NCBI GenBank assembly: GCA_905250885.1
Contig: CAJNOQ010003459.1
Coordinates: 1 to 20,217, forward strand
Origin: Didymodactylos carnosus
Lineage: Eukaryota > Rotifera > Eurotatoria > Philodinida > Philodinidae
DNA: 20,217 bases
Reading direction: 5' to 3'
The position numbers were made by a program, and so were the translations under genes. Below the pieces are notes generated by a model. It worked only from the letters and a program-made list of their open reading frames with translations. It did not search any database and was not told where the DNA came from. Of this stretch, positions 11,501 through 19,857 are shown piece after piece (within the stretch, counting starts at the first letter, position 1; each line of letters starts with the position of its first letter).

Positions 11501-13891
11501 TGTTCAAGAACATCAACGACAATTGAGTTTAAAAAAAGAAGAAATACGTAGTGCAGAAGACAAAGCTTTGAGATTAGAAAAAAAACTTTGTAAGTGATAA
11601 TCGTTATGTGTAGATTAACAACAGTTTAATATGTTTATTGTATTTCAGATGATTTACAGGAGGCAAATAAAGGTATCAAAGATGATTTTAACGTTGTTCG
11701 TACAACAGTGAATACATTAGATAAAGAAAAAGATCGTTTATGTAGTGAACTTGATATTAAAACAGAAGAAAATATACATTTAATACAAGAATTAAATTCA
11801 AAAACACGACGAATTGATGAATTAAATATGATGACAGCTGAATTAGAAGCAGCATTGGAGTATGTATTAGTTGTATGTGTGTGTGAGATAGAGACACATC
11901 ACTAAAAGATTTTCTTTTATAAATATTTTTTTCTAGTCGATCAAAAGATGATTCAAAACAAAAATTGAAAGAAATATCAAGTATGCGTATGCAATTAGAT
12001 CGAAATTTAGAAGATACAAATGATTTACATCGTAAACTCGATTCATCTATGCGTGATATGAAACGTTTACAAGATGATTTATTAACAGTAACACGTGAAA
12101 ATCAAGTATAGAACAAGAATAATAAGACGTAATAGATAAATTGTTTACATTGTTCTATTTTATTTTAGACTATTCATCAAGAACTTGAACATGCTATTGA
12201 TGATAAAGAAAATTTGAAATTACAAGTTCAAGATTATATTAATGAAGTATCAAAATGTGAAGATTTAATTACACAAAAAGTAAATAGACTATTTTCTTCT
12301 TTGTTATTCAGCATTTTAGTGACATTTTTTTTTTTAATACATAGGAACATGATCGTAATTCATTAGTTGAACAATATCGTGAAGCTAGTGGACAATTAAA
12401 TCAAATGAAAATGACTATTGCTGAATTAGAAGCAGAAACATCGAATAGAAAACAAGAACTAAATATGAAAACATCTGATTTAAAACGTCTTAATGAACGA
12501 ATTGAATATTTAGAACGAGAATTACAACAGGTAGTTTTGTTTGTATTTTGAATATATAATTATTGTTAAATATATTTATTTGTATAGCAATTATCAATTG
12601 GTCAAGAATATGAAATTCAGTTATCAAATTTGAATCGTTCATTACAACGTAATGAAGATATAATTAAAAAATTACAAAATGAAAAACAAGGTTATGCCGA
12701 TGAAATTGGAAATATTAAAGATTTTAATTCAACATTAGAAATGAAAAAAGAACAAATGACAAGACATTTAACAGGAAAAGAAATTGAAAATGAACAGGTA
12801 ATAATGTTGTGATTAAATTATATATTATTCATAGATAAATGAAAGAATCAATTTTCAAGCAAATCATTCTAGACCTAGTCTGATTAATAATTATAGTAAT
12901 TTAAAAAAAAAGTGGTTTGTTTATTTTTTTATTTAGCTTCAATCAGCTGTATCTGATATGAAAATTGAAATTGAAATGTTACGAAATCAGATACAAAATG
13001 AAAAGGCAATGGTGCGAAGTTTAGAAGATTTAATTGGATCAACACGTGACAAAGAATTTCAATTACAGTTACAATCACAAGAAAAAGAATCTGAATTACA
13101 ATTATTCAAAGATCGTGTAAATATGAATGATATGAAAGTGTAAGTTTATATTATTAATATTTCGTAAGAAATTATTTAGTCATTTTTTTTTTAATATTTA
13201 TTTAATTTTAGACAAAATCAAAATAAAGAAATAGCTTCACTTCGAACACAAGTGATCAGTTTAGAAACAGACAATGAAAGATTGAAACGACAATTGACAA
13301 GTGAACGATTTGAACGGTATGCGTTATCAGATTTTGTTCAATGATTAACTAGATGAAATTTTATTGTTTTCTAGTGAAAAAGCAGCACAAGAATTACGAA
13401 AAATGACTGATTTAACATCACATATTGATTTAGAATCTCGTTTTCGAAATACTTCTCCAAAATTGACAACGTAAATTTATACATTCTATAAATGTAATCT
13501 GAGATGAAATAATATATTTTTTTTCTAGAACTAACGGCCATCGCTCACCTGTACGAAATTATTCTCCACAACGTACCGAAACACGATCACCTACAAAAGT
13601 ATGTAACATATTCTTTTTATATGATCGTCTAGAAATGTCATCCTTATTAAAGATATCAATAACATTAAAGATTTAAAAGACAAAAATCGATCAATAAAGT
13701 TTGTTTGTATCTTCCTAGAAATCTATCTCGCTTTTTAAATTGCTTTGTGTGGGTGCGGGAGAGGGGCGAAAAGGCTTTTTCAGCTTTTTCTTTATTCAAA
13801 TTGACTGTATAATATTCATTATTTCTGATATTTGTTTTAATTCTAGGGAATTGAACGTAGCTGCAGTTTATGTGGAGATACAACACCTTGA
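1234..13891 (+). CDS. CEP135: CEP135/TSGA10-family centriolar coiled-coil protein, 26 coding exons
   Basis: Coding exons: 1234-1401, 1873-2035, 2114-2281, 2345-2583, 8844-8972, 9035-9250, 9326-9391, 9704-9854, 9926-10323, 10390-10497, 10565-10654, 10744-10806, 10873-11046, 11107-11184, 11249-11400, 11474-11589, 11649-11859, 11937-12105, 12169-12279, 12345-12530, 12588-12797, 12937-13139, 13212-13316, 13375-13470, 13529-13598, 13847-13891. They sum to 3,885 nt, 1,294 residues (human CEP135 about 1,140). All introns are GT-AG and every phase agrees. The N-terminus (KYITLRKRLDQFGY, VESLPLVEKL, AVVQTPGG, IPFRRQR) matches CEP135; the rest is almost continuous coiled coil. In known members CEP135 is a cartwheel and centriole-wall protein that binds microtubules through its N-terminal coiled coil and supports centriole assembly. 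The middle and C-terminus resemble the paralogue TSGA10. Met5 (codon at 1246) is an alternative start giving an N-terminus of human length. Exon 8 uses a weak donor, GTGTGG. Confidence 0.95.
1402..1872 (+). other. Intron 1 (471 bp)
   Basis: Donor GTTAGT and acceptor TTTATTTAG, phase 0. The ORF of exon 1 reads into the intron for five codons before a stop, so the unspliced frame is misleading. No mobile element, RNA gene or other ORF is evident. First introns often hold regulatory sequence, but I see no specific motif here. Confidence 0.75.
3130..3208. repeat. 13-bp perfect inverted repeat
   Basis: GAATACTTATTTT at 3130-3142 is exactly repeated in inverted form at 3196-3208, with a 53-bp spacer. 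CTATCAG lies outside the left arm and its complement CTGATAG just outside the right arm, so the symmetry extends imperfectly. No target duplication is visible. It could be the core of an old fold-back element or chance in AT-rich DNA. Confidence 0.5.
4081..4161 (+). mobile_element. Relict terminus of the long-TIR DNA element
   Basis: This stretch resembles the outer terminal inverted repeat of the element at 18337-19857. CTCTCAATATTTTCTATTTT and the following TTCTCATGTTT align with CTCTCAGTATTTTCTATTTT and TTCTCGTGTTC, and both are followed at the same spacing by a T-run ending in AAA. It is in the orientation of the left end. The rest of the element is not recognisable nearby, so this is a decayed solo end. 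It shows that the family has more than one copy in this genome. Confidence 0.6.
4650..4850. repeat. Purine-strand tract with GAA microsatellites
   Basis: Two GAA-type tracts occur at about 4706-4740 and 4814-4843, embedded in a strongly purine-biased strand. Long poly-A and poly-T runs at 4900-5110 follow. The open frames seen here on either strand (Lys-rich forward, Phe/Ser-rich reverse) are products of this composition and are not genes. Polypurine tracts of this kind can form triplex DNA; that is general knowledge, not something shown here. Confidence 0.7.
5731..5737 (+). promoter_or_regulatory. Possible TATA box of an internal promoter
   Basis: TATAAAT lies 63 bp upstream of the ATG of the candidate alternative exon, which would place a start site near 5760. 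A TGACGT half-site (CRE-like) lies at 5773-5778. In DNA this AT-rich a TATA-like heptamer is weak evidence by itself; I list it because of its position relative to the candidate exon. Confidence 0.25.
5801..5935 (+). CDS. Candidate alternative first coding exon of the CEP135-like gene
   Basis: An ATG opens a 45-codon frame that ends exactly at CAG followed by GTATGT, a strong donor, in phase 0. Exon 5 (8844) begins in phase 0, so the two would join in frame. The product is Ser/Arg/Thr-rich (TRRPLSSSSTNL, STRLRSMTQSSRPK). Its base composition is more balanced than the surrounding intron and resembles coding sequence. An in-frame stop at 5768-5770 precedes it. Used as an internal cassette after exon 4, with the upstream GTAG as acceptor, it would hit a stop at once, so a first exon is the only coherent reading. 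The isoform would lack residues 1-246, the microtubule-binding head, and start with an S/R-rich leader as TSGA10 does. Transcript evidence is absent. Confidence 0.4.
6451..6674. repeat. AAATGTCAAAAAA direct repeats with an inverted pair
   Basis: AAATGTCAAAAAA occurs three times, starting at 6451, 6568 and 6662. Between the second and third copies, AACGGTCAAACAA (6579-6591) is matched 12 of 13 in inverted form at 6646-6658. This looks like an internally repeated, decayed element, but I cannot find both ends or a target duplication, so no family is assigned. Confidence 0.4.
7303..7554. mobile_element. hAT-like MITE (252 bp) with 8-bp target duplication
   Basis: The element starts CAGAGCTGCATATGGACT and ends AGTCCATCTATATGGAGCTCTG, giving imperfect terminal inverted repeats that begin with the CAGAG typical of hAT transposons. 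The flanks are ATAGAAAC (7295-7302) and ATAGAAAT (7555-7562), an 8-bp target duplication with one mismatch, the hAT length. Inside, AGTCCA / TGGACT and GAGTC motifs recur many times in both orientations. There is no transposase ORF, so it is non-autonomous. It lies inside intron 4 of the CEP135-like gene. Confidence 0.85.
7681..7740. other. GC-richer patch with TTCGGATTCGGG / TCCGAACGGG symmetry
   Basis: A short segment with GTTCGGATTCGGGACGGG followed by ATCCGAACGGG and ATCGGATTTC stands out from AT-rich intron sequence. GGATTCGGG-type motifs in alternating orientation are common in decayed DNA-transposon ends, but no boundaries can be set. No gene call is justified; the reverse ORF covering it is not recognisable. 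Confidence 0.3.
8148..8298 (+). other. Short unrecognised ORF in intron 4
   Basis: From the ATG at 8148 a 50-codon frame encodes a Lys/Leu-rich peptide (KLINELEIKESKLKKLNN in the middle) with helical character. An overlapping reverse-strand frame spans 8064-8357. No flanking splice signals join it in frame to a neighbouring exon that I can find, and conserved CEP135 residues are continuous without it. It is most likely chance or the remnant of an insertion. Confidence 0.12.
9408..9650. mobile_element. TA-flanked MITE (243 bp) in intron 7
   Basis: Terminal inverted repeats AGGGGTAAAAAGCAC (start) and GTGCTTTTCCCCCCT (end) match at 13 of 15 positions. They are flanked by TA on both sides (9406-9407 and 9651-9652), the target preference of Tc1/mariner-type elements. 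The interior repeats a near-palindromic ATTCYRGAAT core, at about 9422-9434, 9450-9470, 9475-9485 and 9607-9618. There is no ORF. Removing the element and one TA leaves an intron of about 67 bp, the normal size for this gene. Confidence 0.8.
9926..10497 (+). other. CEP135: Exons 9-10: Ser/Pro/Arg linker with a CxxC motif between two EDERD repeats
   Basis: Exon 9 (residues 434-566) runs from coiled coil through LKNVEDERDLYKNEVDTL (about 471-488) into a low-complexity linker (about 497-550). The linker is full of SP and TP dipeptides next to Arg/Lys (SPTSRARSSSPQ, TSPIKRSLSASTSPVRSPTR) and ends in CTVCG (Cys552, Cys555). Exon 10 then repeats the pre-linker motif as LLRNVEDERDRFKREL. Human CEP135, as I remember it, has one such EEERD motif, next to a short RSPSR stretch. 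SP/TP with basic residues suits proline-directed kinases; that is inference. Confidence 0.7.
13529..13891 (+). other. CEP135: Exons 25-26: SP-rich C-terminus ending in CSLCG
   Basis: Exon 25 encodes HRSPVRNYSPQRTETRSPTK, resembling the HRSP/HSPE tails of TSGA10 and CEP135. After a 248-bp intron, exon 26 encodes only 14 residues, GIERSCSLCGDTTP, then TGA. Acceptor ATTCTAG and phase 0 agree. An AATAAA at 13693-13698 inside the last intron could give a form that ends by read-through before CSLCG; this is untested. Confidence 0.8.
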
Positions 13892-14955
13892 GCGAATTTT
13901 TTTCGAAATTAAGTGTTTGAATTGTCTCTTTCCGTCCATTTTTCTGACGAATTTTTTTTATACAACTACTATTTGTGTGTTGACTGTTCTTTGTTTGTTT
14001 GTTTGTTAATACTATATTGGCTATCTCAAAGCAATTTATATTTCCATTTTAAGAAACGTCAGACATTCGTTCGTTATCTCTACATAATTTTTGATTCAGT
14101 GCATTTTTATCAGTACTATCACCAGGTATGTGTATAGTATGTAGAGACTTTAGTGTAACTACTACTTCAAAGAACAAGTGTTTAACTAGAATTGATGATA
14201 CTTCATCATGAAGTTTTTACATTCTTGTTCTTATCACTATTTTTTCTTTGTATTATTCAATAGACAAAAGTAATACGTTATTTAACATGTATTTTCATAT
14301 GTAGATTTGCCAATTTTCGCTACTTGTTTTTGAATTAAAAAAATAGAATAATGAAAATCAGGCTATGTTGGAGAGAGAGAGAGAGAACTAGAATCTGAAC
14401 AGGAATATAAATGAAATCGTTGCGTCAGTGCACGACATATGTTTATCAACACTTTTTTTTTTCTAATGCATTTTGTTCAATTAACAAAATTTGCACGTAT
14501 TAGTTATTTCTACGATGATCATGGTCTACACGAGTTATTCCGTCAAATTGTTTGATATTTCTAAAAGCTTGTAGAAAATTACTATATTAATTACGAAGTA
14601 CAAAAACACTATTTCATGCATTTTTCTTTTCTTATCTATACATAGTAAGAAAAACAACAAATCATTTTGAAACAAGGCAAATAAACAGCGGAAAAACAAC
14701 AACAGAACCATTTAAAAATAGTGTAATATCAAAAAGTGTAAAAACAGCAACAATAAGAACAAAAAGAAAAACATTCTCTATAAAAGACAAAAAAAAATAT
14801 CCTGGCTAAAGCACGTGCACATTTCTGTTTTAATGGGAGAGTTTTGTTAGAGAAAAACAGCAATATATATGTACAAAAAAATTTATATATTTGAATGAAA
14901 AAATCTGACATATTATTCATTTCATATATACCAAAAAAAAAATTGGAATAACTAA
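13892..14955. other. Shared 3' region of two convergent genes
   Basis: Both genes end here, 1,064 bp apart, stop to stop. I see no third gene. A candidate poly(A) signal ATTAAA lies at 14334-14339 on the + strand for the CEP135-like gene, and ATTAAA on the - strand (complement at 14829-14834) for the Onecut gene, about 120 bp past its stop. Both are weak in AT-rich DNA. A (GA)n microsatellite lies at about 14371-14386. The ORFs in this stretch are AT-driven and unrecognised. Confidence 0.55.
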
Positions 14956-16309
14956 CTACTGCTTTAAATGTGAACTAAATTCATATGATGTTAAAGATTT
15001 TGATGCTTGATATTCTCTCCATTTATCCATTGATCTTCGTCTAGCATTCATAAAAAAATTCGATACTGTACTAACATCAAGATTTAATTGCTGAGCAATT
15101 GTCTGTTGCATTTCTTTTGATGGACGTTTTGTTTCTTTGAATATTGCGTGTAATGTACGTTTTTGAATATCGGTAAAAATAAGACGTGAACGAGTTTTTT
15201 TGTTCAATTTTTCCGATGATAATAATGACAAAGATGATGTTGTAGATGAAGGTGGTGAGGGTAATGAACTACTAATTTGTTCTTCTAAGTTTAAAGTGTT
15301 TGTTTGCATGGTTGAATAATCGTCATACGGTCTTCGTTTACAGGCTACATAAGAAGAAGCTAAAGAAAAGGAAGACAATAAAAATAAATACAAAAAAAGA
15401 AACCCTTCAACTTCGGTAAACAAATATCTTTTTCTTTTTGATTATTTTAATTCTGTAAAAAGAAAGAACTAGAAATATTTTTCATTTTATTCCATTAATT
15501 TTTAATCGATACTAGTAAAACAGACAAATTTTATTCTTACCAGCTATTTTTAATGAAGTCATTCTTTCTTCTTCTGGTATTTGAAGCCACTTTTTCATTC
15601 TTCGAAATGTTTCTCGTCCAGATTTTAATTTTGACCATGGTTTAGGATTTCGCAATAAATCTGACAATGTTCCTTGACTACGACATAAAACACGTTGTGC
15701 AAAGACAGCTAAAAGAAAGATAATTCTAAATGATTATATTAACATTTCAATTAAAAACTTACCTTGTGGTATGGTATAACGTTTTAATTCATTTGTAATT
15801 CGTTGTGCTAATTCTTTTGTATTAATTTCTTCTATTCCTGTTTCACTATCACTTTCATTGTCAATACTGTTATTGCGATATGAATTATTTGATGGTATTA
15901 TTCTGGAATAATCAAATATATCATCATTATCATCATTATCATTACAATAATAATCGAGAGGTTCTTCTTTTGTTTCATTATAATCATTATCAGTAGTAAA
16001 TAATGAATTAAATTGATTATAAACAAAATTTTTTGCCATATTTGAATTATTTAGTTTTGTTTCTTTTATCACTGTTTTATTATTATTCACATTGGCTAAA
16101 TTAACAAATGGCACATTTTTCTTTTTCACTTTACTATGTTTAAATATTGCTGTTTTTATTGTTCGAATTGGTTTAACACATACTGGTAATAGTCGAGATT
16201 TATTATTAAATAATTTAAATTTTGGTGCTTTTGATGGTTGGTTTTGACTAAGAATAAAATTATTTTGAACACCGACTTGATTATTACTACTTGTAGAATA
16301 TGTATTCAT
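14956..16309 (-). CDS. onecut: ONECUT-class CUT-homeodomain transcription factor, three coding exons
   Basis: Exons on the - strand: 16309-15763, 15708-15541, 15344-14956; 1,104 nt, 367 residues. Introns are 54 and 196 bp, GT-AG, both phase 1, and both junctions rebuild an Ala codon in conserved sequence (YTIPQ-AVFAQRV and LKIA-ACKR). Residues 1-158 are Asn/Asp-rich with no motif I recognise. The CUT domain is about 160-240 (INTKELAQRI, CRSQGTLSDLLRNPKPW, GRETFRRM). A Ser/Thr/Pro linker follows (about 245-285), then the homeodomain (288-347) with TLHAIFKETKRPSKEMQ and VSNFFMNARRR; Phe48, Met50 and Asn51 are the ONECUT signature. Known members bind DNA through both domains in the nucleus and act in neural, sensory and liver/pancreas-type differentiation. 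The start codon is the first Met of the open frame; an upstream exon cannot be excluded. Confidence 0.95.
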
Positions 16310-18336
16310 TTTATTTTTTTCCTTCTCTTCTTTTGTAGGGATGTGTGTGTGTGTGTGTGTTTTCCTTTTCTATTTTTTAAGTTGTAGATCTTCCTACGAC
16401 ATTTAAAAAGAACGATAATTAATTTTTTTTTTGTTTCAACCTGTTCCATTGATGAATGGAAAAAGAAAAGAAGTAGTGTATGGACAATAGAGTACTTACA
16501 GTGTCTGATATATGTCTTGGAAAACACATACTGAAAATTCTTTTTTTCTTTTTTTATTTAGTCGTAGTTATTTTAAAGAAAAATTCATAAAAAATTTCAA
16601 AATAAGACATCACGAATACATTACGAGGAAAAAAGATTTATATAAAAATCTAGAAAAAAATGAAAACATAATTTAAAATTAATAGACGAGTGTTGGTCAC
16701 AAAATAAAATCTCATAATGATTTAAGAAAGGTAAAAAATATTGATTTTCAATAAAAAGAATCAATTAATAGGCACGATCTCTCATTGATAGATTAAAAAT
16801 TATTAAAGACAATGTTATCTATAAATGAAGGCTCGTGAAAAAATAATAAAATAACGCTGCTTTCTAACATAAAAATACTGCAAAGACTGATATAAATCAA
16901 AAAATAATTTTAAAGAAAAACAATCATTTTATGAACAAGATAGATAATAATAATAAATAATATACTTCATCTAACTAATGAAAATAACACAAAGTGAGAA
17001 GAAGAAAGTTTTAATATATAAAGTTCAAGCTTAAGAAGAGAAAATACTCACACTTGTTTCTCTTGTCTTAGAGATTACAGAATAGAGATAGAACAGTACA
17101 GTTCATTTTTTGTCGAGGTAACTGTTGTTTCTCCCTGTTCTATACTCTATATATATTTATATTCCATATAACGAAAAAGATGAGAAGAACGAAACAAAAA
17201 GGTTAATGCTTTACAAAATGGCTCGATAAAAAGTTCGATAAATAACGATCTTGTTAGTTTTATTCTTAATGACTTATTCTTTCTCTAACTATTCTCAGTC
17301 TACATACATAAAACAAAAAAATAATGCATCGAAAGTTTTGATCTGTGTATACATGTGTACGTGGGTATTAATAGAAAAAGATATAAATATAACGGAAGGG
17401 ATATAAATAAGCGAAGAACGAAAAAAAAATTCAGTATAACAATAGACATTCAATGTAGAATTTATAAGGGAACGTTGAACCATTGATTAAAGATGGTTAT
17501 TTATTTAGTTATTTACCGATTAAGATGAAAAAAATCTTTTCCAGTATCTAGCAATAAATCTTAACTTTTACAAGACAAATTTAACATAAAAACTTTGTTG
17601 AATTGTAATAAGCATCAATTTTACCATTCAATTGTTTTTGCTAAACTCTCATGCATTTATATAACCAAATTTCAAAAGATAACGAATATATGTCGTAAAA
17701 ATACGCTAGATTGTTTATCTTTATACACTTCTAAATAAAAAATCAATATTTTTCTTAATATTCGTGATAATGGTATTACTTATAGTAAACTTATTAATAA
17801 ATTATTCTCTTAACAAATCAACTAAAAGAAGAAAATAAATATGTCTCGAACTTCATATGAGACTGAACATAAATATATCGTGATTCCTAGGGCTTTCTTA
17901 CTTCATGTCATAAAGAATAAGTCTAATTTTACAAATGTAACCTCCAGCAATTTTTATCAGAAAAACAAACTTAGTAGAGTTTAAAATTACTTGACTTCTC
18001 TGAGTAAAGCCTATGCCACATGCTACAATGGATTCGCTATGTTCATATCAGAAGTAACTAAGTTACTTACGCGTTCTACTATTTCGCGTAATGAAGTGTC
18101 TCAGAAATGTCCTAATATGTAAAATCTAGTTTCCAAAACAGGTGTCGAATATAAGTGTCACGATACAGAGATGAGAATGTACAGGGTTGGAAAAAATGTT
18201 TTTCCGGGGGGGATAGAGCTGATATAAAAATGAATTATATACCAAATTAATGCTCATCTAAAATGGGATTGATGAGTATAATTGATATTCCGCACGATGA
18301 TTATTGATTATAGAATTATGGAAGTTTCTATAGAGT
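16310..18336. other. Upstream region of the Onecut gene; no gene seen
   Basis: This is over 2 kb of AT-rich sequence without a supportable gene. A (TG)n microsatellite at 16342-16360 lies about 33 bp upstream of the Onecut start codon. On the - strand a donor-like GTAAGT just below 16500 and an acceptor-like TTCTTTTTAAATGTCGTAG at about 16390-16410 could delimit a 5' UTR intron; this is only a possibility. The ORFs at 16306-16527 (-) and 17295-17483 (-) have low-complexity or unrecognised products. Promoter and enhancers of the Onecut gene are expected here, but no motif is decisive. Confidence 0.5.
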
Positions 18337-18499
18337 GCGTCATAGTGAACGCGTCTCTCAGTATTTTCTATTTTTCTCGTGTTCCGTTAAGATTTTACAG
18401 TGAGTGTTTTTTTAAAAGATGCGTCGCGAAATACTCTCAAAACCATACCTAAACTTTAATTTCAGAACTTCAGTCAAGAAAATTACGCAAATTATACGA
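18337..18499 (+). repeat. Left terminal inverted repeat (163 bp)
   Basis: Inverted match to 19695-19857. Similarity starts abruptly at GCGTCA and stops after AAATTATACGA (AAATTAGACGA in the partner). Confidence 0.88.
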
Positions 18500-18809
18500 C
18501 TACGCATTTTTTCATTTCTTTTTTAATTCTGGGTATAGTGATGCTTTCAGTAAAGTCCCATAACCCTATCAAAACAAAAGCTTTTTCGATCGGATTTGTT
18601 TTGTTTTGATCAGAAATGATTGCTCGAAACTTCAATCATGTTTCCATTTCTTGCTTGGGCACATTGTTGAACACGGAGGGTTGTCAATTTCTGGCGTATT
18701 TTTGAAACTTCATTCTCCAGCACACTATCTGCTCTACAAAAATTTCTTTACAGACCACAAGAAAGAGCACATTCAAAAGTACAAAAAGAACTGAGTTCTC
18801 ACTTTTGCT

Positions 18810-19602
18810 CAGAGTTGCCAAATGATCCGCATTTTGCGGACAAATTCCGCTTTCTGTAGTTTTTTCCGCAATTTATCCGCTTTTCCAGGAGTTTTTGTTT
18901 TTGTCCTTTTTCCTACATTGAAGATTTTTACATTTTCTCATAAAAATCGGCTGAATAATCTGTCAGAGAGGAGGATACGGTAAAGTAGTACCTTCACTAG
19001 TCAGCATTACCGAAGCCTTAAAAAGCAATCTGAGAAGCTAGAAAAAGAACTACTTTACCCTACATAGGAGAAGGTGCAATACCCTTCTTCATCCTTTAAA
19101 TTCCCTAAAGGGCAGATATCCTTATCTGTCGCCTTAAATTTTACCAGACATTGAGAAAACAATGCTTTTGCAACTTTTAAAAAACGGATGCGCACTGTTT
19201 TGGGAACTAAATCAGAAATTTGCCGCGGAAGTGAGCGGTAACAGAAAAACATTAGCTTGTCTCAAGTGCGGCTGAAAGGGTGTGAAAAATAGTGAAATAC
19301 TAAATCTTCAACCCAACTCGGTCAGAAAGGTGTAACCATTAAGTGCTGTCGTAGGCGGGAAAGTTTCGAATTAAATTTTATCCTGCCATATATAACTCTT
19401 GAAATTTATGACGACTGATCAAAAATGCACATCCACAAAAGGCCAATATCGATTAAAATTGGGATTTAAATAATGTTTTGCACTTCTTTTTTGTTTCTTA
19501 ATTGGAACAACGATAAAACGCTAGAAAAAAGTTTTCTGATACTCTTTGCGTTTGGTGAAAAATGCGTTTCCGCTTTTGTGACCTAATCATGTGGCACCTC
19601 TG
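18810..19602. mobile_element. hAT-like non-autonomous element (793 bp), nested, with 8-bp target duplication
   Basis: The left end CAGAGTTGCCAAATGAT and the reverse complement of the right end, CAGAGGTGCCACATGAT, match at 15 of 17 bases and have the CAGAG start of hAT transposons. Flanks CTTTTGCT (18802-18809) and CTCTTGCT (19603-19610) are an 8-bp target duplication with one mismatch. The element sits wholly inside the long-TIR element, so it inserted later. A cluster of TCCGC / GCGGA motifs lies at 18826-18884, just inside the left end. A 65-codon reverse ORF (19055-19252) has no motif I recognise; no hAT dimerisation domain or transposase core is visible. Confidence 0.85.
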
Positions 19603-19694
19603 CTCTTGCTACACTTTTTTACGGAAATAATAGCAGAAGAAAAAAGTTCAAGTCGAAAAATACCAAATTTGCAGTTTTCATTTTTTTTCGCCTT

Positions 19695-19857
19695 TCGTCT
19701 AATTTGCGTAGTTCTCTTGATTGAAGTCTGAAATTAAAGTTTAGGTATTGTTTTGTAGAGTATTTCGCGACGCATCTTTTAAAAAAACACCCACTGTGAA
19801 ATCCTAACGGAACACGAGAAAAACAGAAAATACTGAGAGACGCGTTCATTATGACGC
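19695..19857 (-). repeat. Right terminal inverted repeat (163 bp)
   Basis: Inverted partner of 18337-18499. It carries GTGGGTG where the left copy has GTGAGTG, and ATTATGACGC as its outer end. Confidence 0.88.

Larger units (their letters stand above)
18337..19857. mobile_element. Non-autonomous DNA transposon with 163-bp terminal inverted repeats, interrupted by a hAT-like element
   Basis: The left terminus 18337-18499 and the right terminus 19695-19857 are inverted copies that differ at a modest number of bases and two one-base indels. Both begin GCGTCATARTGAACGCGTCT and share TTTAAAAGATGCGTCGCGAA. No clear target duplication flanks them (left ends TATAGAGT, right begins GATTTATT), so the family is undetermined. 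Without the 793-bp insertion and its target duplication, the element is about 720 bp. The one internal forward frame (18606-18794) is not a recognisable transposase. A relict end of the same family lies at 4081-4161. Confidence 0.85.

Noticed and set aside
13740..14137. ORFs over the last intron and 3' UTR of the CEP135-like gene
   Set aside because: They run across the true terminal exon in the wrong frame; the frame ending at 13891 matches the family and has a proper acceptor.
15345..15423. Hydrophobic N-terminal extension of the homeodomain ORF, resembling a signal peptide
   Set aside because: It is intron sequence. The acceptor at 15345-15346 (reverse strand AG) joins exon 2 to rebuild the conserved LKIAACKR, so the apparent signal peptide is not translated.
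18190..18336. CAGGGTTGG near 18182 as the start of another hAT-like element
   Set aside because: No matching inverted end with an 8-bp duplication was found in the window.
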